Positions 12,021-25,756 of a stretch of DNA of 64,000 nucleotides are shown here, one piece after another. How positions within the stretch are numbered: position 1 is the stretch's first letter; every line of letters begins with the position of its first letter. The stretch is from the NCBI GenBank assembly GCA_905250125.1, contig CAJNOL010000016.1, positions 349,207 to 413,206 of the forward strand. The letters are read 5' to 3'. The position numbers and the translations under genes were made by a program. Under the pieces are notes generated by a model that was not told the origin of the DNA, did not search any database, and worked only from the letters and a program-made list of their open reading frames with translations. This stretch comes from Rotaria sordida (Eukaryota > Rotifera > Eurotatoria > Philodinida > Philodinidae).

Positions 12021-13028
12021 TATATATATACAGCTTGATTACGTTATTTTTAATAGTTTTATGTAGCTTGCTGTATTCATATAAAACATCGAAAGTTTCT
12101 TATTTTGGCACAGTTAGATAGAGCATCGACTGCTCTATCGAACCATATGGTTTCCATCTTATCTCTTTTGGTTCTAGTCCAAAAAATTGATAAATCTCAA
12201 AAGCAGTCAAAAAAAAATTTTTTCAGGAAGCAAGTTTCAGATGATGGCTAGGAGTGGATAAATAGCCGTGCTTTGTATCTTTTTGCATGTTTTATTAGAA
12301 ACAAAATATACCAGAAGATGCAACATGAAAAGTTTTGCAATTTATATAAAACCGCTTGCTTTATACTTTTAGTTTTTGTTTTCAAAATGGGCAAAATTTT
12401 GAGCGTCCAAACTTCGACCGTGCAAAAATTTGTCCGACAACCTCTTTTTTTTATTTTTTTTATAGACAATTTCAATACGCTTTACTGTCTAAACTGTAGA
12501 GCTTTTCACGCTGCATCTTTTGGTATATATTGCTTTTTTTTACAAAGATATATTAGGTGATAAAAATATGAAATTAAATAAAAGAATATTTGTTCATGTA
12601 AAAAAAAATGATTTTTTTTACGATGGCGAAAGTTGGTCGCACCGAATTTTGCTTTTCTGAGTACAAAAGGTATAAAATTAAAATAAGGTTTATCATGTAG
12701 ATTGTAGAGCTTTTCATGCTGTATCTTCTGGTATATTTTGTTTCTAATAAAACAAGCACAAATAAAGCATAAAATGCAGCCATTTATTCTACTCCTAGCC
12801 ATCATCTGAAACTTGCTTCCTGAAAAAAATTTTTTTTGACTGCTTTTGAGATTTATCAATTTTTTGGACTAGAACCAAAAGAGATAAAATGGAAACCATA
12901 TGGTTCGATAGAGCAGTCGATGCTCTATCTAACTGTGCCAAAATAAGAAACTTTCGATGTTTTATATGAATACAGCGAGCTACATAAAACTATTAAAAAT
13001 AACGTAATCAACCTGTATATAATATATA
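12021..13028. mobile_element. large foldback element (about 1 kb)
   Basis: Nearly perfect inverted arms of about 300 bp. The left end TTGATTACGTTATTTTTAAT at 12036 is matched in reverse by the end at 13011. Long internal stretches such as the GATAGAGCATCGACTGCTC region (about 12117) recur inverted at about 12905, including the flanking CCATATGG. The centre (about 12340-12700) is non-coding. Open frames inside are mirror artefacts of the arms. It begins about 30 bp past the DXO stop codon, and the high arm identity suggests a recent insertion or ongoing arm conversion. Confidence 0.85.
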
Positions 13029-13066
13029 GTCGAAATATTAATATTTCTATTTAATCATTTTTCTTT

Positions 13067-13410
13067 TTACCATATTGAAAATGAATTCCATCTCTTTCGA
13101 ATATTATCATGTTTATTCGATGAATGAAAGTGCAATTTTTTACCACGTTCATTATGATAAATTGGTGGACGACCATCATCTTGATGTCGTACAGCTTGTT
13201 GTGCTTGTTTTCGATTATTTTTATGTATAAAATACTGCCGTGGCTTACCATTGCTACCAATGCCTCGACCTGGGCTACATATATGAGTAGTTTGTTCATT
13301 TACTCTAAAATATCAATAGACATTGATAATAAAAAAAATTAATCACGTAAACTTGAAATAAGACATATTAACACTAGACCAATAGCAATAAAAAAAAAGA
13401 CTAGTTTCAT
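13067..13410 (-). CDS. small secreted protein, function unknown
   Basis: Two exons (13347-13410 and 13067-13302) join in phase through a GTGATT donor to give 99 residues. The start MKLVFFFIAIGLVLICLISS is a clear signal peptide or membrane anchor. The rest is basic and histidine-rich: GRGIGSNGKPRQYFIHKNN, then AVRHQDDGRPPIYHNERGKK, then LHFHSSN and a final WNSFSIW. The spacing of PRQYF, H, GRPPIYH and HFH looks like a folded domain and not random sequence. I have an impression of similar short segments in predicted secreted proteins of varied organisms but cannot name a family. The gene lies only about 40 bp beyond the right end of the foldback element. The donor is not the best consensus, so the splice is tentative. 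Confidence 0.5.
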
Positions 13411-15441
13411 TTCTTGAAATTCCAAATACACTATGCGACGTAAAACTGAATTAACAAACGTCGCAAGCGAACAGTTTGAGATAGACTTAAATGATCACTT
13501 TGTGGAGATGACCTAATTCTCAGTACATGAATTCAATTTTAGCTTAATTGAACAATAAAAGATATATATGAGTAGACATACATAGATAAATAAAAGTGAT
13601 ATCACTCAAATCTACTAATCATTTTGAAATAACATAATACAAGATTTCTTAAATTTCGTGCAGATTATTAGTTTCTGAAAGTAGTTATAGATGAGTAAAC
13701 AAGTACAACAATTCACTGCATGCAGGCACACTGTATTTATACAATTTCACTGCAATATAGAGAGGTTATGCATAATTCTGATTAGTAGAACAGTCGTAAT
13801 AATGAGGAAGAAAATTATTTTTAATTGTTTATGCGACTTGCTTGATAATATGAGCTTCACACTAGAATTCGGTGGTTGCCAAAAACTGGAGCCGAAAACT
13901 AAACGAGAACTGACTTTTTTAAAGTTATTGGAATCGTTAAGCCGTCAGATAGATACAAAAATTCTTCGCTGCCGTGATGAGATCAGTGGCAACTAGTTTT
14001 TATAGGAAAATTGCAAAATCGAATGAATTTTCACCCAATTTGAGTGTCTACAAATGCAATAGTCAGAATCGCGATGAATCTGATGGAATCAATCTAATAA
14101 TACTAATTTAGCACAGTGACGGAAGAGATTTTCGAAGGATTTCTCGAAAACTATCATGTCGACGGCAACTTTTTGTATAATTCACTGCGTTGCGTCACGG
14201 CATCAACAGATTTCCAGTCGCGATGGACATCTCTGGTATGTATACATAATATTGTTTAGTTTCAGTACTGAAATATGTGATATTTTTAATGTCAATAATT
14301 CACTAATGAAAATTTCTCAAAATAGATTTAAAATTTTCTTATCTATCTCATGATTTAGCAATTTTGGGTAATTGTTGAAATCGCCAAATTCTACTCCACA
14401 CTGATCGTTTTTTGTGTCACATCTATTGGTTTTTTATTATTTAAAGAAGACAAAATATTTTTTTCATGAATCAATAAAAGAAAAATCAACGTAAAAAATA
14501 TCATATTTGGATTGATTTAACCAAAAAATCACATTCGATTATATCTCAATACATGTTTTATATTGTGTTTATCTTATAGTAGTAATACTTAATAATTATG
14601 ATCATTCAAAATGATTACTATTAAGAAACCTATTTGATATAATGAATGAAAAGTTTTCTTGAATATACTAGAATAAAAATACAGAATTACATTATGATAA
14701 CATTTTACAAATGGATATTTGTCATTGATGTAATTAATTATACTATTCAAGAAGAAAAATAACTGATATCTTGTATGTGAACTAATATAGAAAAGACAGC
14801 TTTATGGCTGTGTATGATATATAAGAAATAATATCAACAATATTTATCATTATGGTTTGTTAAATGTACTAACGATGACAAATCGAAGAAATAAGTCATA
14901 AGACTTTATCTAAGTCAAATGATGTTTTTATCATCGACAAAAAAACGAAACAGCAATAACAGATTGAGTAAACAGCATCTGGTCTTCATGTAGTCGATAG
15001 ATATATAATAAAGAAAAATATACTTAAAAAAGTCAACATTAGTAATTCAAAGATAAGGGTAAAAAAAATATTCAACACCTTTAAGAGCAATTTTAGATCA
15101 GTGATAAGAACGACTATTCTTACAAGTGAATATAACAAATGTTTTCTTTACTATTTGAGTTTTGCGTATAAATTTAAACTTTCACATGACAAGAAAGTAA
15201 CTATTACCGATTGGCATACATTTATGTATTTATTCTGATCATTCATCGATATTATTCTTCGTTTTATTTCTTTTGCATATTAACTTTGTACTTTACTCAA
15301 ATAAATAACATATACATCTCTTAAGTAATCATTCTATCGCATATATATTGGTTACGCTTACTTTAACCTGTCAAATTATATAATACATCGCCAACATTAA
15401 TATTCATACTTTCAATCTATGATATAGTCATTTCGCCAACG
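13411..15441. other. intergenic region upstream of kynureninase
   Basis: No gene supported. A reading frame at 13691-13996 has no domain likeness. About 13690-14240 is somewhat less AT-rich than its flanks and could be degraded repeat. From 14400 to 15400 the sequence is AT-rich with no visible structure; the kynureninase promoter should lie in the last few hundred bases. Confidence 0.5.
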
Positions 15442-17518
15442 ATGACAACCGCGTCGGGTATAAAAATGAATAATGATTTTCATGGACCAGGTCAACAATC
15501 AAGTCCACAAGATATTCTTAATCATCTATCTAAAAAATGGAATGTTTCAATAACAAGTGAGGAATTTGCTCGTAAACTCGATGAAAATGATTCATTACGA
15601 AATCTACGAGATGAATTTTACTTGCCAAAACTTGGTAGTCTACCTAAAGGTATATTTATAATATGATAGTTTGTTTTTTTTTTAATATAAACCTTCATCT
15701 ATATATCTAGTTGATAAATCACGTACAGATCTTCAAAGTGATTGTATTTATTTATGTGGACATTCATTAGGTTTACAACCAAAACGAGTACGAACATTTA
15801 TTGATACTTGGCTAAAAGATTGGGCTGATCTGTAAATTTTCTATTATTATAAATATAAATATTTTATAAAATAATATTTATTTAGAGGAGTCTATGGTCA
15901 TACTTACGGGACAAATCCATTTGCCTATTGTGATTATCCATGTATTCCAACATTGAAGAAACTTCTTGGTAAATTTGATCTATCAATTTCAATTCTATTT
16001 ACTTTCTTTTTGAATTGCATAGGTGCTGAAGATAATGAAGTAGGTGTAATGAATCAACTGACGACTAATATTCATTTTATGATGGTTAGAAAATCTCAAT
16101 TGTATAGAACATAATTTATATATGATTTTATTTAATAGGTTTCATTCTATCGACCGACATCTGAACGTTTTAAAATTCTCTATGAAGAACGAGCATTTCC
16201 TAGTGATGAATATGCTTTTCGATCACAAATTCGATATCATGGATATAAAACAGAAGAAGCAGTATTAACAATAAAATCACGAGAAGTAAGATGAAATATT
16301 TTGTCTAATTTTCAACTGTTTCTTATTATTCAAATAGAATGAAGATTATATTCGAACAGAAGATATTCTCGAATTACTTGAACAACAAGGTCAATCTATC
16401 GCTCTTGTTTTTCTTAGTGGTGTGCAATATTTTACAGGACAATTATTTGATATTGAAACGATTACTCGAACTGCTCAACAATATGTAAAAATTTATCATT
16501 CTTTTTTTTTCTTGAATTTAGAAATTTTTTGTTTTTTTGCTTTTGTTTTTTTTTTAGGGATGTGTAGTTGGATGGGATTTAGCACATGCGGTTGGTAACA
16601 TTCCATTGAAATTACATGATTGGAATGTTGATTTCGCTACGTTTTGTTCATACAAATATTTAAATTCAGGTGCTGGATGTGTTGGTGGTATATTTGTTCA
16701 TTCTAATCATTTTAATAAAGAATATCCGAAGTTTGATGGCTGGTGGGGTAATCAAGATGAGACACGGTTTCAAATGAATACAGGTAAAAAAATTTAGTTT
16801 CACTTAAAAAAACATCGGTCAATGAAAAAATTTCTATTTTTCAAAAAAACAAGAAATTGTTCGAGGTCTTGGAGCAAATGGATTTCGAATTAGTAATCCA
16901 TCTATTCATCAATGTGCAACATTAGCAGCAAGTCTTCAGGTAAATAAACTATTAATACTAATTTTTATATGTTAAGAAAATTATGAAATGACTGAATAGA
17001 TAATTTTTAATGCAGCACGCAAAGTCTCAATGTATATCTTTGTTTATTAACAGATTTTTGAAGAAGCTGGCATTGAAAATTTGAGAACAAAATCAAAATT
17101 ACTCACTCAATATTTAGAATATTTGATCGAACATGAAATGAATCGTAGATATCCCCATATATTTTTTTTTTGTATATCTATTTGTAAATGTGTTTTTTTT
17201 TTCGTTTTTTTTCGTTTAGCATCATCAACTCATTTTAAAATAGATATTTTAACACCAACTGATCCTGAACAAAGAGGTGCACAACTTTCATTTCGTATTA
17301 TTGGTGTTGATGTTCGACAACTATTTACTGAACTTGAACGATCAGGTGTTTGTGTAAGTTGTATTTTTATTTAGAATAATTAATTGGTTTTTTTTTGTTT
17401 TTTGTTTTTCTAGTTGGATGTTCGTGGCAATGTTATCCGTGTTGCACCGATACCTCTTTATAATTCATTTATGGATGTCTATCGATTTGTTTTACTTTTA
17501 CAAACAATCAAATTCTAA
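15442..17518 (+). CDS. KYNU: kynureninase
   Basis: PLP-dependent hydrolase of the tryptophan-kynurenine pathway that cleaves kynurenine and 3-hydroxykynurenine to anthranilate or 3-hydroxyanthranilate plus alanine; usually cytosolic. About ten exons with short introns give a full-length protein starting [12 protein letters not shown]. Family landmarks in order: [17 protein letters not shown] near the N-terminus, [44 protein letters not shown], the PLP-lysine segment [10 protein letters not shown], the KFDGWWGN loop, [19 protein letters not shown], and RGAQLSFRI. The C-terminus ends LLLQTIKF. Only the active-site lysine context is asserted from sequence; activity follows from family knowledge. 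The frame is intact and nothing looks decayed. Confidence 0.95.
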
Positions 17519-18324
17519 GTGAAAACAATTTTATTTTACTTGAACTGAAACAAAAAAAGATTGTTTGTTCTTCCGTTACTTTTTTTTTCAATTCTATGAA
17601 GAGAATGTTTATAAACTTTAACAAAAGAAAATGTATATATTTATTGTTATCGTGCTAAGATTTGAAGAGAAATCATACAATGTAGAAATTTCGATTGTTT
17701 ATGAGACTTAATATAATTTCCTCTTTAAGTCATATTCAATGAGATGATGATATATATTGATTCATAATCAAATACCTTATCATAAGAAAGATGTTTAATT
17801 CGATTATTTGATGACAATGATAATTTTTATAAAATTCTTTTTTTTAATGTTTTCATTAGTGAACTATATAGACAGAGGTTTTATTTGAACCTATAAAGTT
17901 GATTTCGTTCTGTCACTCAATATTTAAAACTGTAAAGCATGTCAGCGACAATAGCCAAATTTATTTCTGCTTATTTGATTCCATTGTTGAAATAAATGTA
18001 ATATAATTTTCCTTATTTATTAAAATGTCAATGATTCATAGCAGTTTTTACAATAGATGCTAGTTTTTTCGTGTTACATCGTGATAAAACTGGTGATTGA
18101 CAAACAGTAATATAACTTGTGATTGATATTGTTCATAGGATCACGATTGCTTGTCAGAATGATAAAACTAATAGTTTTGATCTTTGATGAAAAATGATTT
18201 CAAAAAATATTTTTATTCATTAGTAGTTATAATTCTTGATAATCAAATCACGTATATTAGATGTATATGTTGCTCATTGTTTGGTTAATATTCAACAGTA
18301 CATGTGCTATCTGATAACAGAACA

Positions 18325-18975
18325 TTCTGAGATGTCCGCGTCTTTGAAAGTTATATTTTGCTCAAAAATAGGCCTTGATGAGTTATGAAAAGTCTCTAAA
18401 AGGTTTGTGCTCATGGACGTTCCTTGCCAAAATTTGACTGGTTCGAGTATTTTTCATGCATATGAAAGTAATGACAGATGCTTTTTGATCATTATTAAAA
18501 AATAGAAGACTGTAAGTTTTTTGAGAGCGAACTTAATGATAACTAGATTTTACTAGACGTTCCAACGTTTCTTCTTCAGTATCATTTCCATGATTTTCAT
18601 ACGAACCCGAATATAGATTATTCAGCAGTACGATAAATGCTTGTATTCCTTGAAAAAACCATGATGAAATTTCAAGTAATTTTAAGACTTATCATCTTCG
18701 AACTTCATAAAGTTGCAACATTGGAAAGTCTAGTATAATCCAGTTATTATTAAGTTTACTCTCGAAAAGAAGATTTACAGTCTCCTACCCTTTAAGAATG
18801 ACTAAAGACCAGTTGCCATTTCTTTCATGTGCGTGAAAAATGCTCGAACAATTTGAAACTTGGCAAGAAACGCCTATGAGCAGAAACCTTTTGGAAGCTT
18901 TTCATAGCTCGTCAAGACCTACTGATGAGCGAAATATCAGTTTCAAGGATGTGGACATCTGAAAATATTCTTTCG
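18325..18975. mobile_element. inverted-repeat (MITE-like) element
   Basis: The left end AGATGTCCGCGTCTTTGAAA is matched in reverse by TTCAAGGATGTGGACATCT at the right end. Internal blocks (GGCCTTGATGAG versus CTCGTCAAGACC; GACTGTAAGTTTTTTGAGAG versus CTCTCGAAAAGAAGATTTACAG) continue the pairing over about 250 bp per arm. It has no coding capacity. Confidence 0.75.
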
Positions 18976-19142
18976 TCAGTTATATAATCAAATCGAATTA
19001 TTGAGGAATGAATTACATCATTTTGAAGAAGACACTAATTATTACATGACATTGTTGACGATTTGCTTGAAGGAAATTGACATCTTTTTTGGTATCTTAT
19101 AAATATCTATGACTTTGAACATATTTAAAGGTATATATCTAA

Positions 19143-19967
19143 CACCGAAGTTATTCTACATCAACTGAAAAGTTAAAAAATTAATTTATGGACAATGATA
19201 TTATAAAAATATATTATCCAAATTAAAGTTACAACTGAAAGATATATATTTTTTTATTTCAACGTAATCGATAGGTGAATAAACACTGAAAAATGAGAAA
19301 ATTATACTTTGAAAATAAGGAGATTATTAGATAATAATCCAACGATTCATTTTAATAATCGTACAAAAAAGAATTCATTTCACAGAAAATAATGATAGTT
19401 TTGTCTGCAGCATTTTCTATATTGAGAAAATTGCAAACTTAATCAAATGGAACTCCTGAATTATCCACGAATAGATAAAATAGGTACACATAACTTCGCC
19501 AACCGTGTGTCATATTTTCAAAAACGACCAAAGACTATTTGAACACTGAAATTTTTAAATATAAAAATAATTCGTCAGATTATTTTCTTTTTTTCGATAA
19601 AGCATTATCAACCAACAATTGAATAAAAAAACTGTTTTAATGATGAAATTTTACATCAATAGACGTCAGAAAGATATGAACTTCAAAAACAACAGTAATC
19701 ATTAGTGCCCAAATATAATACAGCAATATCATAAATTAATAAGTTTATTGTCGAATTAATCGTCAGTGAAGCTAAAAAAGACATACAAAAAATTTTCATT
19801 CAAATCCATCCCTTAGTTTTCGGTGTTTATTTATTTACATATTAGATTGAAATAAAGAAATATATATTTTTGGCTTGTAACTTTAATTTGGATAATATGT
19901 TTTCCTAATATTATTGTTAATGAATTTATTTTTAACTTTTTAGTTAATGTAGAATAACTTCAGCACG
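19143..19967. mobile_element. inverted-repeat (MITE-like) element
   Basis: The left arm (CCGAAGTTATTCTACATCAA and ATTATCCAAATTAAAGTTAC) recurs in reverse at 19800-19967 (GTAACTTTAATTTGGATAAT and TTAATGTAGAATAACTTCAG). Arms are about 150-170 bp around a central AT-rich spacer of about 500 bp without coding capacity. Confidence 0.75.
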
Positions 19968-22900
19968 ACATATATTAGTAGAGAGCACAGTCATTATGGA
20001 GTTCAAGGAAAAAGTCCATAAAAATAAATTTAGTAATAAGAGAAAATTCAAGTGTTGTGTTTCATAGAGCAATGTTGGATGTGATGAAAATAATATTTTA
20101 TCAACACTTCTCTGTGTCGGGATTTGAATCGACATGCATATCACTTATTTTGAAGAAACCTATAAGACGCTTCGGCAATTATGGATAATAACGACGTATA
20201 AGGGCATCCTTTCATCGAAAATCTTGTGAAAATAGCGCTAGATACCTTTTTCCGATGTAATAGAGATACCAAAATTATAGTTTTGTTAAACAACTCTCGA
20301 AGCAGAGCCGATTTCTGTATGTTATTTTCGTATATCAATCAGTCTTAGTGTATAATTACTTTAAAAAAATGTTGCTCCGCACTTTGGTAGTAAAATTGCA
20401 TTTTCTCTCGAACAGAGAAAGATTTTTGCTTGATTTTTTTTTTGAGATATTACTCCACTGTATGAGCTGAAACAAAAGATTCAGTTTTCGTTGAGTTAGA
20501 GTAATAACAACATTTAAAAAGTTGCCCTACACGCAGCACGATAATCGATTTTTTTTATTGTGCATGGAATGTTTGTATTAACGAATTTTTATAAAACAAA
20601 TCTCTTTTTCTTCGTAAATTATTTTCCTCTTAGTTCTCTTTGATATCGAATCAAATTTGTTCAAATAAAACATCAATGAGTTTAATGTCGCTGTACTCAA
20701 AAATGAAAAGTGTCTTAATGTCTATTATCGATAGTTTTTCATTCGTAAAACTTCGTCTAAAACGGAAACTAAAGACATATTCTGGAAGTTCTTGACAATT
20801 TCTACAGCTCTAGTTGTAAAAATAATTTAAAAAAAAAAATCTCAATGGAATAAAAAAATTGGTTTTCTTCCAACAAGTGACGTTTTAAGCTAGATAGTTG
20901 ACACTGTTGGTACGATTTCTTGGAAACAAAAACAGATGGAAATTTGGTGCTTTTTAGAAGCAAATGATCATCTTTAGACTGGTGAAACAACAAGAAAATT
21001 ATCGTAACCAACTGAATAGAATTCGACTTATAAGCATTCTTCTTGTCGGGATACAACCGTACAATGGCTGTACTATTCACTCATATACGATCATCACAAT
21101 TTCAATGTTATGGCTTGATAATTTTTGTCATATTTCGCTACAATACATATTTTTAAGTTAGATTTGACTTTGGTTATATTCTTTATGTAAAAACAACATG
21201 AAATCTTTAAAATTACATTATATAAATATCGGGAACCTGGTGCTTAGAAAGGAGATACATTATATTCCTACTAATTTGTGAAAAACTATTTACTTAAGAT
21301 CGATGCGAAGAATTGATAACTCTTGCACATATTTAGCTAGATTGTTCATTTCGGATGAGTAATACTATTTTGTTTTTGTTCTTTTCACTATTTTAAAACT
21401 TAATAGAAAAGTGAAAAATGAAATCATAAATTATTTAATAACGGAAGTTAAATATTCAAAAAAAAAGTTATTTGTGCGAATCAGAAGATATGAAATTAAA
21501 CCAACTGGGTTTAGTTTATATGTTGAATGAGCTAATTTTAGAATAGATAATCCTTCGTTGAGTATTGGATGTCATTTAATGTCAACCAATGCATTTCAAA
21601 TAAATCATCTGAAATTATTATATGATCACAAGACTGCCAAATTTAAAATTTCAATTTATACGACAACTATCTAGAATTATTTTGTAGAAAATTCAAAATA
21701 ATTTTTGAATCTCTCCATATCTTTCCAGTTGGTTTACTCACACTCGTATTAGTATAATTACATTTCGTAATAATGTATTAGTACATGTATAATAAGACAT
21801 CAGATGAATATAATAATAATAATCATAGCAACTATTAAGTACAATTTCCAATTAAATACGACTTTTTCTTTTGAAGTATTCGTTATGAGAAAATATGGGT
21901 GTGTTTATCTGTGTCCTTACAACTTATCTATCTAGGGAATCGATAATAACAACATATACGTTTTTCTTTCTAATCATCAAAAAGAAAGCTATTTCTGGTA
22001 TGTTTTCTTTTTAAATACTGCAATAACTGGTGGTCAACGGGCTCTAGGCAGTACATAGAGAAAAATAGAAAAAGAAAGAAGAGAAGTACAGAAAAATAAA
22101 CTAATATAAGGATCAATACAAATATTGGTAATCTGATCATCTTAAATAAACTTATTGATATTAAATTAGAACGTATTATAAAAATTTTCACGAATAAATA
22201 TATTCAACATATTATAATCAATTAAAGAACATGTTGTGTAGTTGCAAGCACATTATTGTGCACATTCTTTAAGAATAGACAAATGATCAAGAGATCTTTT
22301 CGATCAATACTGATCTTTAATACAATACTCTTTCTACAGCTAAGGTTTTCTAAATTCATTAATATTTGCTTGTTCTAATAAATGTTGATTATCTACTGAA
22401 CCAGATAAGTTAGATAAATATCTATTCTCCAAAGATATTTCTTCCGAGATAAACGCAAAAAAGAATCTGATCGTGGAAGACAATGTAAAGCTCTTGTAAA
22501 TGTAATAGAGTAAGAATCTCATAGATCATTATACTGATTTTATGTAATAAGAAGAAACAATACAAAGAACCAAGTAAATATAAGCAATACATACGACTGA
22601 AAAAGAATCTTTCTCAATGAAGAAGATGTAATGTCTGCAATTCTCTATCGAATCTTAATCTTTGTTTTATTAATCATAATATTCCAACAGATTTTAGAGA
22701 TTATCTGATATTCAAAGTATTTGAACGCATGTACCCACTGATTTTCTTTTAATGTTCTCTAGTAAAATGTCAAATTTCCTATTACACAGAATTGCGTCAA
22801 AACTCTAAGTTTGTTAGAAATACTTTTAATCTCTTCGAGATGCGAAATACACAAACATATGTTTCAGCTCTGATTTAACTAGTGACTGACTTCAGCATGT

Positions 22901-24081
22901 CTATTATAGTTATGTAGCTCGAAAATTTTCATTAGAGAAAAGTGAGTGGAGGAAAATTTTTACTACAGGACTATAGTCGTTTTTCAGTGGAAGGAATGTC
23001 GTTCATTCTAGGACTTCTTTAGTCACCTGGCAGCGATGCCACTTGCCTCTTATAATACTCCGATGATAAAGACAACCCTATAGACCGTGGATTTATCATT
23101 TCAAATAACTATATTCTGAAACTACCATTAATGTTGTATGCTCATTCATCTTCTTTCTTCCTGTAGTTAGATCCATTACTTCTATACTGTTTCCTCGAGT
23201 CTTCGATCAATGATGATATCTACCATCAATTTCTCGTGTAGTATCCTTGCTATCTCCACATGAGTTCTCTCTCCTCTAGTACATTCTGGTTCTGTCCATC
23301 AATAAATGTATTAATAATTAAAATAAAAAATTTAACTATTCGAGATGCGATATAACATATCATATACATTTTTTATAAGAATTTATTGCTGATTGAAAAA
23401 AGATTTTAAAAAAGAAAAGAAAACATTTATTTTTAATAAACTAAACAAAAGAATATATTAATATTAATTTCTATTGCCCGTAATATTATATTTTAATTCT
23501 TTTAAAACCAGAAGCAACAGTTTTTATGGTCTCCAATTCTTAGTCAGAATTTTATTCAATATTTTCAAATAATTTATGTTAAATAATCTTTTTTTTTAAT
23601 GAACATCTCATCAACAAAATTAATTTTTCGAATAGTCCTCTTTTGTTTGTGATATTTCATTGTTTTTTTTCTGTTTTAATTATTATATCATCACAAACAG
23701 TTTTTGTTTTAAAGTAAAAACAACAATGATATAACAATAAGAAGGAACACGAAAGAGACATAGAAACAAAACATTCAAATGGAAAGAAAAAACAAGAAGA
23801 AATTCTCACCAACAAAAAAAGTCTATCAATATGCATAAACATACGCACTTATACCTATTTTCTAGAACAATTCTAAATGGCTTCTCGTTTTCTTTCTCAT
23901 TTCATAGTTTTTAACATGTAAAGAAAATCTTTATCGCCCTTGTTGCAATACAACAACAAGTCAACACACAATGATATATAAATATAAGTGATCAGTTTAA
24001 GAAGAACAAATAAAACGAAAGAAAAAAACAGAACGAATATGACAGTCAAAGAATTTGAAGATGTAAGAAAAAAATTTAATC

Positions 24082-25756
<1,675 letters not shown>

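Larger units (their letters stand above)
17519..24081. other. gene-poor region between KYNU and SEC61A
   Basis: About 6.5 kb without a supportable gene; open frames are short and lack any family signal. It contains two inverted-repeat elements (about 18.3-19.0 and 19.1-20.0 kb, listed separately). From 20.0 to 23.3 kb there are only short palindromes, such as an AACCAACTGG/CCAGTTGGTT pair near 21499 and 21728. The last 700 bp is 3' flank of SEC61A, transcribed toward it. Confidence 0.55.

Noticed and set aside
12273..12860. Open frames on both strands inside the 12-kb foldback (e.g. frames with FIRNKIYQKMQHEK and its near copy)
   Set aside because: The same peptide appears on both strands because the arms are inverted copies. 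No domain and strong AT bias; they are artefacts of the foldback.
13691..13996. 101-codon open frame with Cys-rich start
   Set aside because: No domain, no partner exon, no signal of conservation; composition slightly less AT-rich but not enough to call a gene.
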